The position numbers and the translations under genes are program-made. The notes under the pieces are model-generated. The model was not told the DNA's origin, did no database searches, and saw only the letters and a list, made by a program, of their open reading frames with translations. A stretch of 64,000 bases of DNA from JBCBWG01 sp038523925 (GTDB lineage: Bacteria; Pseudomonadota; Alphaproteobacteria; Rhizobiales; Hyphomicrobiaceae). How positions within the stretch are numbered: position 1 is the stretch's first letter; each line of letters starts with the position of its first letter. The stretch spans positions 186,001 through 250,000 of the forward strand of contig JBCBIY010000001.1 of the NCBI GenBank assembly GCA_038523925.1. The letters are read 5' to 3'. This document shows positions 52,920-61,625 of the stretch, piece by piece.

Positions 52920-53981
52920 TCAGGCTTCTCCCTGCATGCCGCGGAGCAGCGCATCTTTGGTGACGACGCCAACCGGCTGGTCGTTTTCCAGAATGACAAT
53001 CGGGTTCTCGGTGTCGACTGCGAGCGTAACGAGCGTGTCGAGGTCGGCGTCCGGGCTTGCCGATGGGCAGTCCGCCACGGCCGGTAGCGGACCTTTGGTT
53101 GCGCTATATTGTTCGACCGGCATCATCACCGTGTGCGCGAAGACGAGCTTCAGCCGCGAGATACCTTTTACGAAGTCGGCGACGTAATCGTCGGCCGGTT
53201 TCGTCACGATGTCTTCCGGCGTCCCGATCTGGACGATCTCACCATCCTTCATGATCGCGATGCGCGAGCCCATGCGGATGGCTTCGTCGAGGTCATGCGT
53301 AATGAAGAGTGTTGTCTTGTGCATCTGCTCAGACAGGCCCAGGAACTCATCCTGGAGGCCGCGGCGGATAAGCGGGTCCAGCGCGGAGAACGGCTCATCC
53401 ATCAACAGAATGTCTGGATCGGCCGCAAGCGCGCGGGCGAGGCCGACACGCTGCTGCATGCCACCGGACAACTCTGATGGCAGGCGGTCGCCATAGCCCT
53501 CCAGGTGCACCGTTTCGATCACGCGGTCGGCCGCCTGCATGCGCGAGTACGTGTCGACATTCCGTAGTTCGAGGGCGAACGCGATGTTGTCGCGCACGGA
53601 CCGGTGCGGCAGCAGCGCCATGTTCTGGAAGACCATGCCGATCTTGTCGGCGCGCAGCGCACGCAGCGCTTCGGAATCGAGACCGCCGACGTCGACGCCG
53701 TTGATGCGGATCTCGCCATGGGTCGGCTCGATCAGGCGGTTGACGTGGCGGACGAGTGTCGATTTGCCGGAGCCCGAGAGCCCCATGATGCAGAAGATCT
53801 CGCCCTCATCGACGCTGAACGACACGTCGCGCACGCCAATGACAGCCTCATACTTCTCGAGAACTTCAGCCTTGCTCAGATCATCCCGGCGGACGGCGGC
53901 CATGGCGTCTTGGGCCCGGCTGCCGAAGATCTTCCAGACATCCCGGACAACGACGACATCTTTCGCGCGCTCAGCCGTCAT
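52920..53981 (-). CDS. glycine betaine/proline-type ABC ATPase with C-terminal CBS segment
   Basis: A 353-residue ProV/OpuAA-like ATPase. VRDVWKIFGSRAQDAM is the family-specific N-terminus. Walker A is GLSGSGKST, the signature LSGGMQQRVGLARAL and Walker B ILLMDEPFSALDPL. The C-terminus contains a CBS-like stretch (IVILENDQPVGVVTKDALLRGM) that in relatives senses ionic strength or nucleotides. First gene of the operon; 136 bp separates its start from the iolD stop. Confidence 0.92.
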   Translation of the reverse strand: MTAERAKDVVVVRDVWKIFGSRAQDAMAAVRRDDLSKAEVLEKYEAVIGVRDVSFSVDEGEIFCIMGLSGSGKSTLVRHVNRLIEPTHGEIRINGVDVGGLDSEALRALRADKIGMVFQNMALLPHRSVRDNIAFALELRNVDTYSRMQAADRVIETVHLEGYGDRLPSELSGGMQQRVGLARALAADPDILLMDEPFSALDPLIRRGLQDEFLGLSEQMHKTTLFITHDLDEAIRMGSRIAIMKDGEIVQIGTPEDIVTKPADDYVADFVKGISRLKLVFAHTVMMPVEQYSATKGPLPAVADCPSASPDADLDTLVTLAVDTENPIVILENDQPVGVVTKDALLRGMQGEA

Positions 53982-54117
53982 TCCGCCTCCCGTGCTGGAT
54001 CAGACCATCTGACGAGACAGCTTAGTCCGCCTGCCGGACCGGCGTTACCCAACTAATGCATAAATTGCACACCTGGGCTGCCTGAATTGCGAGCGCTTCC
54101 TCCCGCACGCTGAAGAT

Positions 54118-55989
54118 TCAGATGCCCTTGCGCTGGCGGCTGCGGCCCTGCTCCCACTCCTCGTGCGCCTCGGCGACGCGGGCGTTATCGGTGATGTGCG
54201 GTGTGCCGACTTCCCACCACGCATGGCCCTCGGCCGTCCAGCCTTCGTAGGCGTCGACGTTCATGGTGATGACGTAGGTTTTGTCGCTCGCCTTCGCGCG
54301 TTTGAAGGCGTCGGCAAGCTCAGCCGGGTTCGCGACCGTCTCTGCGGCAGCGCCCATCGCTTTGGCATGCGCCGTGAAGTCAACGGCGAACGGATCGACC
54401 GCAATGTTGCAGTCTTCGATGAGGTTGTTGAACGACGTGTTGCCCGTCCCGTTTTGCAGCTTGTTGATGACTGCGAAGCCACCGTTGTCGAGGACGAGCA
54501 CAATCAGCTTCTTGGCTGTGAGGACCGACGAGTAGATGTCGGAGTTCAGCATCAGGTACGAGCCATCGCCGCAGAAGACGATCGTGTCCTGGTCGGGCTC
54601 TGTTTCGGCCTGCGCAATCCGCGCGCCCCAGCCGCCCGCGATCTCATAGCCCATGCACGAGAAACCGAACTCGACGTCGATGGTGCCGATGTCGTGCGTG
54701 CGCCAGTTCGCTGTGACTTCGGCTGGAAGCCCGCCAGCGGCGGCAACGATCCGATCGCGCTTGTCGCAGTGAGCGTTCACGACGCCGATCGCTTGCGCAT
54801 ACGAGTTCGGCTGGTTGCCAGCCGCCGATGTGTTGTCGGCGACATAGGCAGCCCACGCGCGGGCATGACCCTGCGCGGTCTCGGTCCAGCCGGCCGGCGC
54901 GCAATAGTCGTCAAGTGCATCGGCAAGCGGCGGCAGCGCGCTTTTCGCATCGCCGACGACGGTTTGCGCCCGGTGCTTTGCCGCATCGACGCGGCCAACG
55001 TTCAACCCGACAATCTGCGCGTCCTTGGCAAACGCCGTCCAAGAGCCGGTCGTGAAGTCCTGCAGCCGCGTGCCAACGGCGATGATGACGTCAGCCTCTT
55101 CGGCAGTTGCATTGGCTGATTTCGAGCCCGTCACGCCGATCGGCCCGATGTTGAGCGGATGATCGGCGACCATGTTGGCGCGGCCGGCGATGGTTTCGAC
55201 GACGGGGATCTGGCGCGCCTCGGCCAATGCCGTCAGCTCGGTGACCGCGCCCGCATACTGCACGCCGCCGCCTGCGATGATCATCGGGCGCTTGGCGGTC
55301 CGGATGAGGCCGGCTGCGGCGCTGATCTCATGGGGGTCGGCTGGTTGCCTGCGAATGCGGTGGACCCGCTTCTCGAAGAACTCTGCCGGGTAGTCATACG
55401 CCCAGCCCTGCACGTCCTGCGGCAGGCCCAAGAAGGCCGGGCCGCAATCAGCGGGATCGAGCATCGTTGCAAGCGCCGCCGGCAGCGACTGGATGATCTG
55501 TGCCGGATGCGTGATGCGATCCCAATACCGCGTCACCGGCTTGAAGGCGTCGTTCACGCCAAGGGTCGGGTCACCGAAGTTTTCAAGCTGCTGCAGCACC
55601 GGATCGGGCAGCCGCGTCAGGAAGGTATCCCCACAGAGCATGAGAAACGGCAGACGGTTGGCGTGCGCGAGTGCGGAGGCTGTGAGCAGGTTGGCGGTGC
55701 CGGGCCCCGCTGAGGCCGTGCAGAACATAAACCGTCGGCGCAGGTGATATTTTGTGTAGCCGGCAGCCGCGAGGCCCATCGCCTGCTCGTTTTGGCCCCG
55801 ATAAAGCGGAAGCTGATCGCGGTGATCGTGGAGCGCTTCGCCGAGGCACGTGACGTTGCCGTGGCCGAAGATCGCAAAGCCGCCGCCGCAGACCCGCTGC
55901 TCGCGCCCATCGATTTCGATCCACTGGTTTGCGAGGTAGCGCACAATCGCCTGCGCGGTGGTCAGCTTGTGCTCGGTCGCGCCCGTCAT
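54118..55989 (-). CDS. iolD: 3D-(3,5/4)-trihydroxycyclohexane-1,2-dione hydrolase
   Basis: A 623-residue ThDP-dependent enzyme. The N-terminal catalytic glutamate region is LYRGQNEQAMGLAAAGYTK, the middle domain includes IIAGGGVQYAGA, and the ThDP/Mg motif is GDGSYLMLNSDIYSSVLTAKKLIVLVLDN. Length and layout match IolD, which opens the ring of the inosose product in inositol breakdown. It is divergent from the first Gfo/Idh/MocA gene, and a LacI-type palindrome lies between them. Confidence 0.93.
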   Translation of the reverse strand: MTGATEHKLTTAQAIVRYLANQWIEIDGREQRVCGGGFAIFGHGNVTCLGEALHDHRDQLPLYRGQNEQAMGLAAAGYTKYHLRRRFMFCTASAGPGTANLLTASALAHANRLPFLMLCGDTFLTRLPDPVLQQLENFGDPTLGVNDAFKPVTRYWDRITHPAQIIQSLPAALATMLDPADCGPAFLGLPQDVQGWAYDYPAEFFEKRVHRIRRQPADPHEISAAAGLIRTAKRPMIIAGGGVQYAGAVTELTALAEARQIPVVETIAGRANMVADHPLNIGPIGVTGSKSANATAEEADVIIAVGTRLQDFTTGSWTAFAKDAQIVGLNVGRVDAAKHRAQTVVGDAKSALPPLADALDDYCAPAGWTETAQGHARAWAAYVADNTSAAGNQPNSYAQAIGVVNAHCDKRDRIVAAAGGLPAEVTANWRTHDIGTIDVEFGFSCMGYEIAGGWGARIAQAETEPDQDTIVFCGDGSYLMLNSDIYSSVLTAKKLIVLVLDNGGFAVINKLQNGTGNTSFNNLIEDCNIAVDPFAVDFTAHAKAMGAAAETVANPAELADAFKRAKASDKTYVITMNVDAYEGWTAEGHAWWEVGTPHITDNARVAEAHEEWEQGRSRQRKGI

Positions 55990-56087
55990 AACGCTGTGCC
56001 TCCCGTTGCGCGGTCCGGCTGCGTTCCGCCTGAACCGGGGTCATCGTGTTCGCGGTTGAAACCCGCGTTGGCTTCACGATAGGACAA

Positions 56088-56103
56088 TTGCAACCGGTTG
56101 CAA
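56088..56103. promoter_or_regulatory. LacI-family operator, copy 1
   Basis: A perfect 16-bp palindrome, TTGCAACCGGTTGCAA, with the central CG typical of LacI-family sites. It sits between divergent iolD and the first dehydrogenase, 17 bp before that start. The identical sequence occurs at the LacI/transporter promoter region and nowhere else noticed in the window. Confidence 0.85.
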
Positions 56104-56119
56104 CAAGTTCGGATGCGCC

Positions 56120-57268
56120 ATGGCACGGGTCGGCATTGGCATCATTGGCGGCGGCTATATGGGCAAGCTGCATGCGGCCGCCTTTCGTGCCGTCGCAACG
56201 GTGTTTGAGACCGATCTGCGGCCGGAGCTGGTGGCGGTCTGCGCGTCGACGCCCGAGAGCGCCGAGCGGTATCGCGCCCGCTACGGGTTTCAGTCCGCAA
56301 CGCCTGATTGGCGCGACGTCATCGCAAACCCGAGCGTGGATGCGGTCGTCGTTGCCTCGCCGCAGGAGACGCACGCTGAGATCACGCTGGCGGCGATTGC
56401 GGCCGGCAAACACGTGCTCTGCGAGAAGCCGCTGGCCGTGACGGTAGATGAGTGCGTTGCGATGACCGATGCAGCCCTTGCCGCCGGCATCACGCACATG
56501 ACCGGCTTCAACTACATCAAGACGCCGGCGACGCAGCATGCGCTATCGCTCGTCAAGGACGGCGCGATTGGCGACGTCACCTGGTTTCGCGGCGAACACA
56601 CGGAAGACTTTTACGCAGACCCAGATGCGGCGGCGACGTGGCGGACGGAGGGGCGCGCAAACGGCACGATGGGCGACCTCTCACCGCACATGATCCAGTG
56701 CGCGCTCGCGTTTATGGGCCCGATTGCAAGCGTGTCGGCTGCGATCGATACGGTCCACGCCGAACGGCCGGACGGAGCCGGCGGTCGCAGACCTGTCACC
56801 AACGATGACATCGCCCATATGATGTGCCGCTTCGCGGGCGGGCAGACAGGTCACTTAATGTTTTCGCGGATCGCGACCGGCCGGAAGATGGGGTACGCCT
56901 ACGAGCTGTTCGGCACCAAGGGTGCGATCAGGTTCAACCAGGAAGACCAGAACGCGCTGTGGCTTTATCAGTCGGACGGCGCCGCCGCGAACCGGGGGTT
57001 CACCAAGATCCTCGCCGGCCCGGCGCATCCGGATTACTGGGCGTTCTGTCAGGGCCCGGGACACGGCACGGGCTACCTCGACCAGATCATCATCGAAGTG
57101 GCGCACTTCCTAAAAGCCATCGCGGCGGGGACATTTGCCTGGCCTGATTTCCGTGTCGGGCTCGCCGTTCAACAGGTCGTCGATGCGGCCTGGACGTCCA
57201 GCGAAACCGGACACTGGCAGACCGTCGCCGGCCATGACGCGACACCATCCAAGGCGAGTTCAGCATGA
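56120..57268 (+). CDS. Gfo/Idh/MocA-family dehydrogenase (inositol/sugar type)
   Basis: A 382-residue oxidoreductase: N-terminal Rossmann GIIGGGYMGKLHA, the conserved CEKPLAVT loop with the catalytic lysine, NYIKTPA, and DLSPHMIQCALAF (the active-site histidine region). It probably oxidises a hydroxyl of inositol or a derivative with NAD(P). Context in an inositol cluster suggests a scyllo- or myo-inositol dehydrogenase, but specificity is not readable. The start is 16 bp after the LacI palindrome; the stop overlaps the iolE-like gene (ATGA). Confidence 0.88.
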   Translation: MARVGIGIIGGGYMGKLHAAAFRAVATVFETDLRPELVAVCASTPESAERYRARYGFQSATPDWRDVIANPSVDAVVVASPQETHAEITLAAIAAGKHVLCEKPLAVTVDECVAMTDAALAAGITHMTGFNYIKTPATQHALSLVKDGAIGDVTWFRGEHTEDFYADPDAAATWRTEGRANGTMGDLSPHMIQCALAFMGPIASVSAAIDTVHAERPDGAGGRRPVTNDDIAHMMCRFAGGQTGHLMFSRIATGRKMGYAYELFGTKGAIRFNQEDQNALWLYQSDGAAANRGFTKILAGPAHPDYWAFCQGPGHGTGYLDQIIIEVAHFLKAIAAGTFAWPDFRVGLAVQQVVDAAWTSSETGHWQTVAGHDATPSKASSA

Positions 57269-58155
57269 CCATCCGCATCGGCAACGCCCCCTGTTCATGG
57301 GGAATCGAGTTCGCATCTGACCCGCGCTACCCGGCATGGCAGACCGTGCTGAAGGAGTGTGCGGACGCCGGCTACAAGGGCATCGAGCTTGGCCCCGTCG
57401 GGTTCATGCCGGAGGACCCGGCGGTGCTTGGCCCGGCGCTGGCCGAGCACGATCTCGAACTGATCGGCGGCGTCGTGTTCCGCCCGTTTCATGATCCGGA
57501 TCAGTGGGACGACGTTCTCGATGGCGCCGTCCGCACGTGTAAGGCGCTTACCGCACACGGCGCCAAACATCTCGTCCTCATCGACAGCATCTCAGAGCGT
57601 CGCGCAAAGACCGCAGGCCGCGCCGCCGAGGCCGAGCAAATGGATGCCGCAGAGTGGCAAGCCTTCACCGACCGCATTCGCCACGTCGCAAAGATGGCCA
57701 CGGAAGACTACGGCCTGACCGTCGGCATGCACGCGCACGCAGCAGGCTTCATCGATTTCGAACCGGAACTTGAGCGCCTGCTCGACGAGACCGACGCGGC
57801 AATCCTCAAGATCTGCTTCGACACCGGCCATCACTCTTATGCGGGCTATGACCCGGTCGCCTTCATGAAGCGCCACATCGGCCGCATCTCTTACATGCAC
57901 TTCAAGGACATCGACCCGAATGTGAAGGCCGAGGTCGTCGCCAACCGCACCGGCTTCTATGACGCGTGCGGGCAGGGCATTTTCTGCAATCTCGGCGACG
58001 GCGATGTTGACTTCAAAGCCGTGCGGCAGGTGCTGCTCGATGCGGGGTTCGAGGGCTGGTGCACGGTCGAGCAGGATTGCGATCCGGCCGGCGAGACCTC
58101 GCCCGTCAGGGATGCGAAATCAAACCGCGTCTACCTGCAATCGATCGGCTTTTAG
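57265..58155 (+). CDS. iolE: inosose dehydratase-like TIM-barrel protein (IolE/MocC family)
   Basis: A 296-residue AP-endonuclease-2-like TIM barrel. It opens RIGNAPCSWGIEFA, continues IELGPVGFMPED, and has the metal-ligand segments LKICFDTGHHSYAGYDP, YMHFKDIDP, GIFCNLGDGDVDF and VEQDCDP, as in IolE. It dehydrates 2-keto-myo-inositol to the diketo substrate of IolD. Its start overlaps the preceding dehydrogenase by 4 bp, so both are co-translated. Confidence 0.9.
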   Translation: MTIRIGNAPCSWGIEFASDPRYPAWQTVLKECADAGYKGIELGPVGFMPEDPAVLGPALAEHDLELIGGVVFRPFHDPDQWDDVLDGAVRTCKALTAHGAKHLVLIDSISERRAKTAGRAAEAEQMDAAEWQAFTDRIRHVAKMATEDYGLTVGMHAHAAGFIDFEPELERLLDETDAAILKICFDTGHHSYAGYDPVAFMKRHIGRISYMHFKDIDPNVKAEVVANRTGFYDACGQGIFCNLGDGDVDFKAVRQVLLDAGFEGWCTVEQDCDPAGETSPVRDAKSNRVYLQSIGF

Positions 58156-58194
58156 CGCCGGGGCCGGCCGCGATAATGCGCGAGGAGAAACGCA

Positions 58195-59352
58195 ATGACA
58201 CCTATTAAGTGGGGCATGATTGGGGGCGGCCGCGGCAGCCAGATCGGGCCCGCGCATCGCATTGGCGCCGGAATTGACGGCCACTTCCAACTGGCCGCCG
58301 GCGCACTGGATCATCGGCCGGATGAGGGCCGCGCATTCGCCGGCGAACTCGGGATTGCGCCAGATCGGGCCTATGGCGATTGGCGCGAGATGCTCGCGGG
58401 CGAACGCGACCGCGAGGACCGCATCGGGCTCGTCACGGTCGCAACACCGAATGACACGCATTTCGCGATCACCAAGGCCTTCCTCGAAGCCGGCATCGAC
58501 GTGTTCTGCGAAAAGCCAATGACGATGACCGTCGAGGAAGGCGAGGAAATCGTGCGGACGGCGGCTGCGACGGGGCGTATCTGCGCGGTTAACTACGGCT
58601 ACAGCGGATACGCGCTCGTCCGCCACATGCGCGCGATGGTGGCGCGCGGCGATCTTGGCCGCGTCCGTGTCGTCTTCGCTGAATTCGCGCACGGCCATCA
58701 CGCAGACGCAGGCGATGCTGACAACCCGCGCGTGCGATGGCGCTATGACCCGGCGCAAGCGGGCGTCTCGGCAGCCTTTGGCGACTGCGGTATTCACGCG
58801 CTGCACATGGCAACGTTCGTGACCGGCCAGACCGTCACGCAGCTCTCGGCAGATTTCGTCGCGACGATCCCATCGCGGAGCCTGGAGGACGATGCGATGG
58901 TGAACTTCCGCCTGAGCGACGGCGCGACCGGCAGGCTTTGGACCTCGGCGGTCGCCGTTGGCCGCCAGCACGGCCTAACGATTCAGGTGTTCGGCGAGAA
59001 AGGTGGATTGCGCTGGGCGCAGGAGCAGCCGAACCAGCTCTTCTGGACGCCGGTCGGTGGCCGCACGCAAACGATCGAGCGCGGCGAGGCGGGGCTCTCT
59101 CCGCAGGCCGATCGCGCAAGCCGGGTCACCATCGGCCACGCGGAAGGCATGCCGCTCGCGTTCGCAAACCTCTACACCGATCTCGGCCTCGCACTTCGCG
59201 CGCGGGCGGCTGGCGCCTCGATCCCGGATGACGCATCATGGTTTCCGACGGCCGAAGACGGCGTGCGTTCGGTGGCGGCGGTCCATGCGGCTGTTAAGTC
59301 GGCGCGCGCGGACGGTGATTGGGTCGACGCCCGCCCACCGATGTTCCGCTAG
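58195..59352 (+). CDS. Gfo/Idh/MocA-family dehydrogenase, second copy
   Basis: A 385-residue oxidoreductase with KWGMIGGGRGSQIGPAH, FCEKPMTMT and the FGDCGIHALHMATFV region. It is more diverged from IolG than its neighbours and has a longer C-terminus (DASWFPTAEDGVRSVAAV). GAGGAG lies 10 bp upstream. Substrate unknown, likely a cyclitol or uronate intermediate. Third gene of the rightward group; its stop overlaps the LacI stop by 4 bp in convergent orientation. Confidence 0.86.
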   Translation: MTPIKWGMIGGGRGSQIGPAHRIGAGIDGHFQLAAGALDHRPDEGRAFAGELGIAPDRAYGDWREMLAGERDREDRIGLVTVATPNDTHFAITKAFLEAGIDVFCEKPMTMTVEEGEEIVRTAAATGRICAVNYGYSGYALVRHMRAMVARGDLGRVRVVFAEFAHGHHADAGDADNPRVRWRYDPAQAGVSAAFGDCGIHALHMATFVTGQTVTQLSADFVATIPSRSLEDDAMVNFRLSDGATGRLWTSAVAVGRQHGLTIQVFGEKGGLRWAQEQPNQLFWTPVGGRTQTIERGEAGLSPQADRASRVTIGHAEGMPLAFANLYTDLGLALRARAAGASIPDDASWFPTAEDGVRSVAAVHAAVKSARADGDWVDARPPMFR

Positions 59353-60356
59353 CCGTCGCCAGGCAGTGGCCGCAGCGTCCCGCGCTCGATCAGTTCGCAG
59401 GGTAGCGTCATCGCCTCCGGCGGCTGGTCCGGATCGGCGACGATCGAGACGATGCGCGCAACCGAGGCTTCTATGATCTCAGTCAGCGGCTGACGGATCG
59501 TCGTCAGGTCGACGACGCCCCATCGCGCCATCTCCATGTCGTTGAAGCCGATGAGGCCAACGTCGCCCGGAACAGAGAGGCCAGCATCGCGCAACGCACT
59601 GAGGGCGCCGATCGAGATGATGTCGTCACCGCAGAAATAAGCTTCGCGCGGCCCCGCTTTGATCTCAGCTCGCATGGCCGCATAGCCGGCCGCATAGGAG
59701 TACCCGTCGCAAAAGCGCGTCTCAGCCTCAATTTGGTGATGGTGCGCAAGTTCGTTTGCAAAGCCGCGCGCGCGATCGACGGTCGACGTTGCCGTTTGGG
59801 GCCCGGCCAGAAATCCAACGCGCCGGTATCCGCGGGCGGCTAGCGTCTCAGCCGCCATCGCGCCGCACCGTGCATTGTCGATGCCGATCACGTCGACCTT
59901 CGGGGCCCGGCTCGGCCTGCCGACGGAATGGACGACGGGGATGCCCGCCGTCCGAAACGCCTCGACGAACGTGCGCGGCAACGTTGATGAGGCGACGATG
60001 ACGCCGTCGACCGAGTACTGCTGCAGCATCGTCACCGACGTCTCGGGCTCAGTCGCCTCCGACAGGTTTACGATCAACGGCCGAAGCCCGCGCCGCTGCA
60101 GCGACCGCGTGAACTGGTCGAAGACTTCGAGGAACATCGGGTTCTGAAAGTTGTCGGCGATTAGCCCGATCAGCGAGGTCCGCCGCGTCGTCAGGCTGCG
60201 CGCAAGAACGTTCGGGCTGTAGCCAAGTTCGCTGGCGGCCTTTTCGACCTTCTCCCGTGTCTTATGCGAGACCGACGCGCCCTCGGTAAACGTCCGCGAC
60301 ACAGCCGACGTCGAAACGCCCGCTCGCTCAGCCACGTCTTTCAGCGTCACGGCCAA
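59349..60356 (-). CDS. LacI-family transcriptional regulator
   Basis: A 335-residue repressor: helix-turn-helix and hinge TLKDVAERAGVSTSAVSRTFTEGASV, then RRTSLIGLIADNFQNPMFLEVF and a periplasmic-binding-protein-like ligand domain (VDVIGIDNARCGAMAAETL, PGDVGLIGFNDMEMARWG). Start is a non-ATG codon: TTG at 60356 or GTG at 60350; the longer frame would begin inside the palindrome. It sits between the iol enzymes and the divergent transporter and presumably responds to inositol or an intermediate. Confidence 0.88.
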   Translation of the reverse strand: MAVTLKDVAERAGVSTSAVSRTFTEGASVSHKTREKVEKAASELGYSPNVLARSLTTRRTSLIGLIADNFQNPMFLEVFDQFTRSLQRRGLRPLIVNLSEATEPETSVTMLQQYSVDGVIVASSTLPRTFVEAFRTAGIPVVHSVGRPSRAPKVDVIGIDNARCGAMAAETLAARGYRRVGFLAGPQTATSTVDRARGFANELAHHHQIEAETRFCDGYSYAAGYAAMRAEIKAGPREAYFCGDDIISIGALSALRDAGLSVPGDVGLIGFNDMEMARWGVVDLTTIRQPLTEIIEASVARIVSIVADPDQPPEAMTLPCELIERGTLRPLPGDG

Positions 60357-60428
60357 CGGTAATCGAAACTCCAGACGGCCGCGCAAACACGTTCGCGGCG
60401 CGGCAGCGAAGCACGGTGCGCGCGGCCC

Positions 60429-60444
60429 TTGCAACCGGTTGCAA
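60429..60444. promoter_or_regulatory. LacI-family operator, copy 2
   Basis: The same 16-bp palindrome TTGCAACCGGTTGCAA as at 56088, now between the lacI-type gene and the divergent transporter binding-protein gene. The arrangement fits autorepression plus control of the transporter. Confidence 0.85.
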
Positions 60445-60534
60445 TCACCCGGCCGGTATGCTCACCTGACATCGCCGGATCAGCCGCGAAGAATGGCGGG
60501 CCGGCACGACATAACTCTAGGGAGGAGGCTGAGC

Positions 60535-61488
60535 ATGCGCAAAATGCTCCAGACCGGACTGCTGGCGGTCACCGCTGCGCTGGCCGCGTTCACGTTCACC
60601 GCACCCGCAGCACAGGCCGAAGGCGAACGCTTCGTCCTCGTCAGCCATGCGCCGGATTCAGATAGCTGGTGGAACACGATCAAGAACGGCATCGCGCTTG
60701 CCGGAAAGCAGGTCGGCGCGAAGGTCGAGTACCGCAATCCGCCGACGGGTGACCTCGCCGACATGGCGCGGATCATCGAGCAGACCGCTGCGTCAAACCC
60801 CGATGGCATCATCACGACGCTTTCCGACTTCGACGTCCTCAAGGGCCCGATCCAGAAGGCTGTCGCGAAGGGCATTCCCGTCATCATCATCAACTCGGGC
60901 ACGCCGGAGCAGGCCTCCGAAGTCGGCGCGCTGATGTATGTCGGCCAGCCTGAGTATGACGCCGGGCTCGCCGCGGGCAAGCGCGCGAAGAAGGATGGCG
61001 TGAAGTCGTTCCTCTGCGTGAACCACTACATCTCGAGCCCGTCTTCGACGGAGCGTTGTCAGGGATTTGCTGACGGTCTCGGCATCAAGCTTGGCAACCA
61101 GATGATCGACAGCGGGCAGGACCCGGCCGAGATCAAAAATAAGGTCTTGGCGTACCTCAAGGCGAACCCGGACACGGATGCCATCCTGACGCTTGGACCG
61201 ACGTCGGCTGACCCAACGCTTGCCGCGCTCGATGAAAACGGCAAGGCGGGTCAGATCTACTTCGGCACGTTCGACCTGGGCGACAATATCGTCAAAGGCC
61301 TCAAAGGCGGCGTCATCAAGTGGGGCATCGACCAGCAGCCGTTCCTGCAGGCCTACCTGCCGGTGATCGTGCTCGCCAACTACACGCGCTTCGGCGTCCT
61401 GCCGGGCAACAACATCAACTCCGGCCCGGGCTTCGTCACGAAGGACGGCCTCGCCAAAGTTGAACAGTTCGCCGGCGAATATCGCTAG
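60535..61488 (+). CDS. sugar/inositol ABC transporter substrate-binding protein
   Basis: A 317-residue exported periplasmic binding protein of the ribose/galactose (PBP1) type. GGGAGGAGG precedes the ATG. The signal peptide ends near AQAE. The mature part opens RFVLVSHAPDSDSWWNTIKNGI, with AASNPDGIITTLSD, GIPVIIINSG and LGPTSADPTLAALDE. The order binding protein-permease-ATPase with a single-domain ATPase is that of the FrcBCA fructose transporter; inositol is inferred as substrate from the cluster. Confidence 0.9.
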   Translation: MRKMLQTGLLAVTAALAAFTFTAPAAQAEGERFVLVSHAPDSDSWWNTIKNGIALAGKQVGAKVEYRNPPTGDLADMARIIEQTAASNPDGIITTLSDFDVLKGPIQKAVAKGIPVIIINSGTPEQASEVGALMYVGQPEYDAGLAAGKRAKKDGVKSFLCVNHYISSPSSTERCQGFADGLGIKLGNQMIDSGQDPAEIKNKVLAYLKANPDTDAILTLGPTSADPTLAALDENGKAGQIYFGTFDLGDNIVKGLKGGVIKWGIDQQPFLQAYLPVIVLANYTRFGVLPGNNINSGPGFVTKDGLAKVEQFAGEYR

Positions 61489-61625
61489 GCGGCCAACCGA
61501 CTGACGGCGGCGCGGTGCGGCAAGGCAAGCCCGCCGCGCCGCCGCCTTACGACAGCTTTCAGACTTGATGCGAGGGCCCTGCCGGCGCTCTGCCGCTGCG
61601 CCCGCGCGACCGCGAGGCATCCCCG

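Noticed and set aside
54163..55119. Plus-strand frame of 318 codons opposite iolD
   Set aside because: Antisense shadow of a certain ThDP enzyme; no ribosome site or domain.
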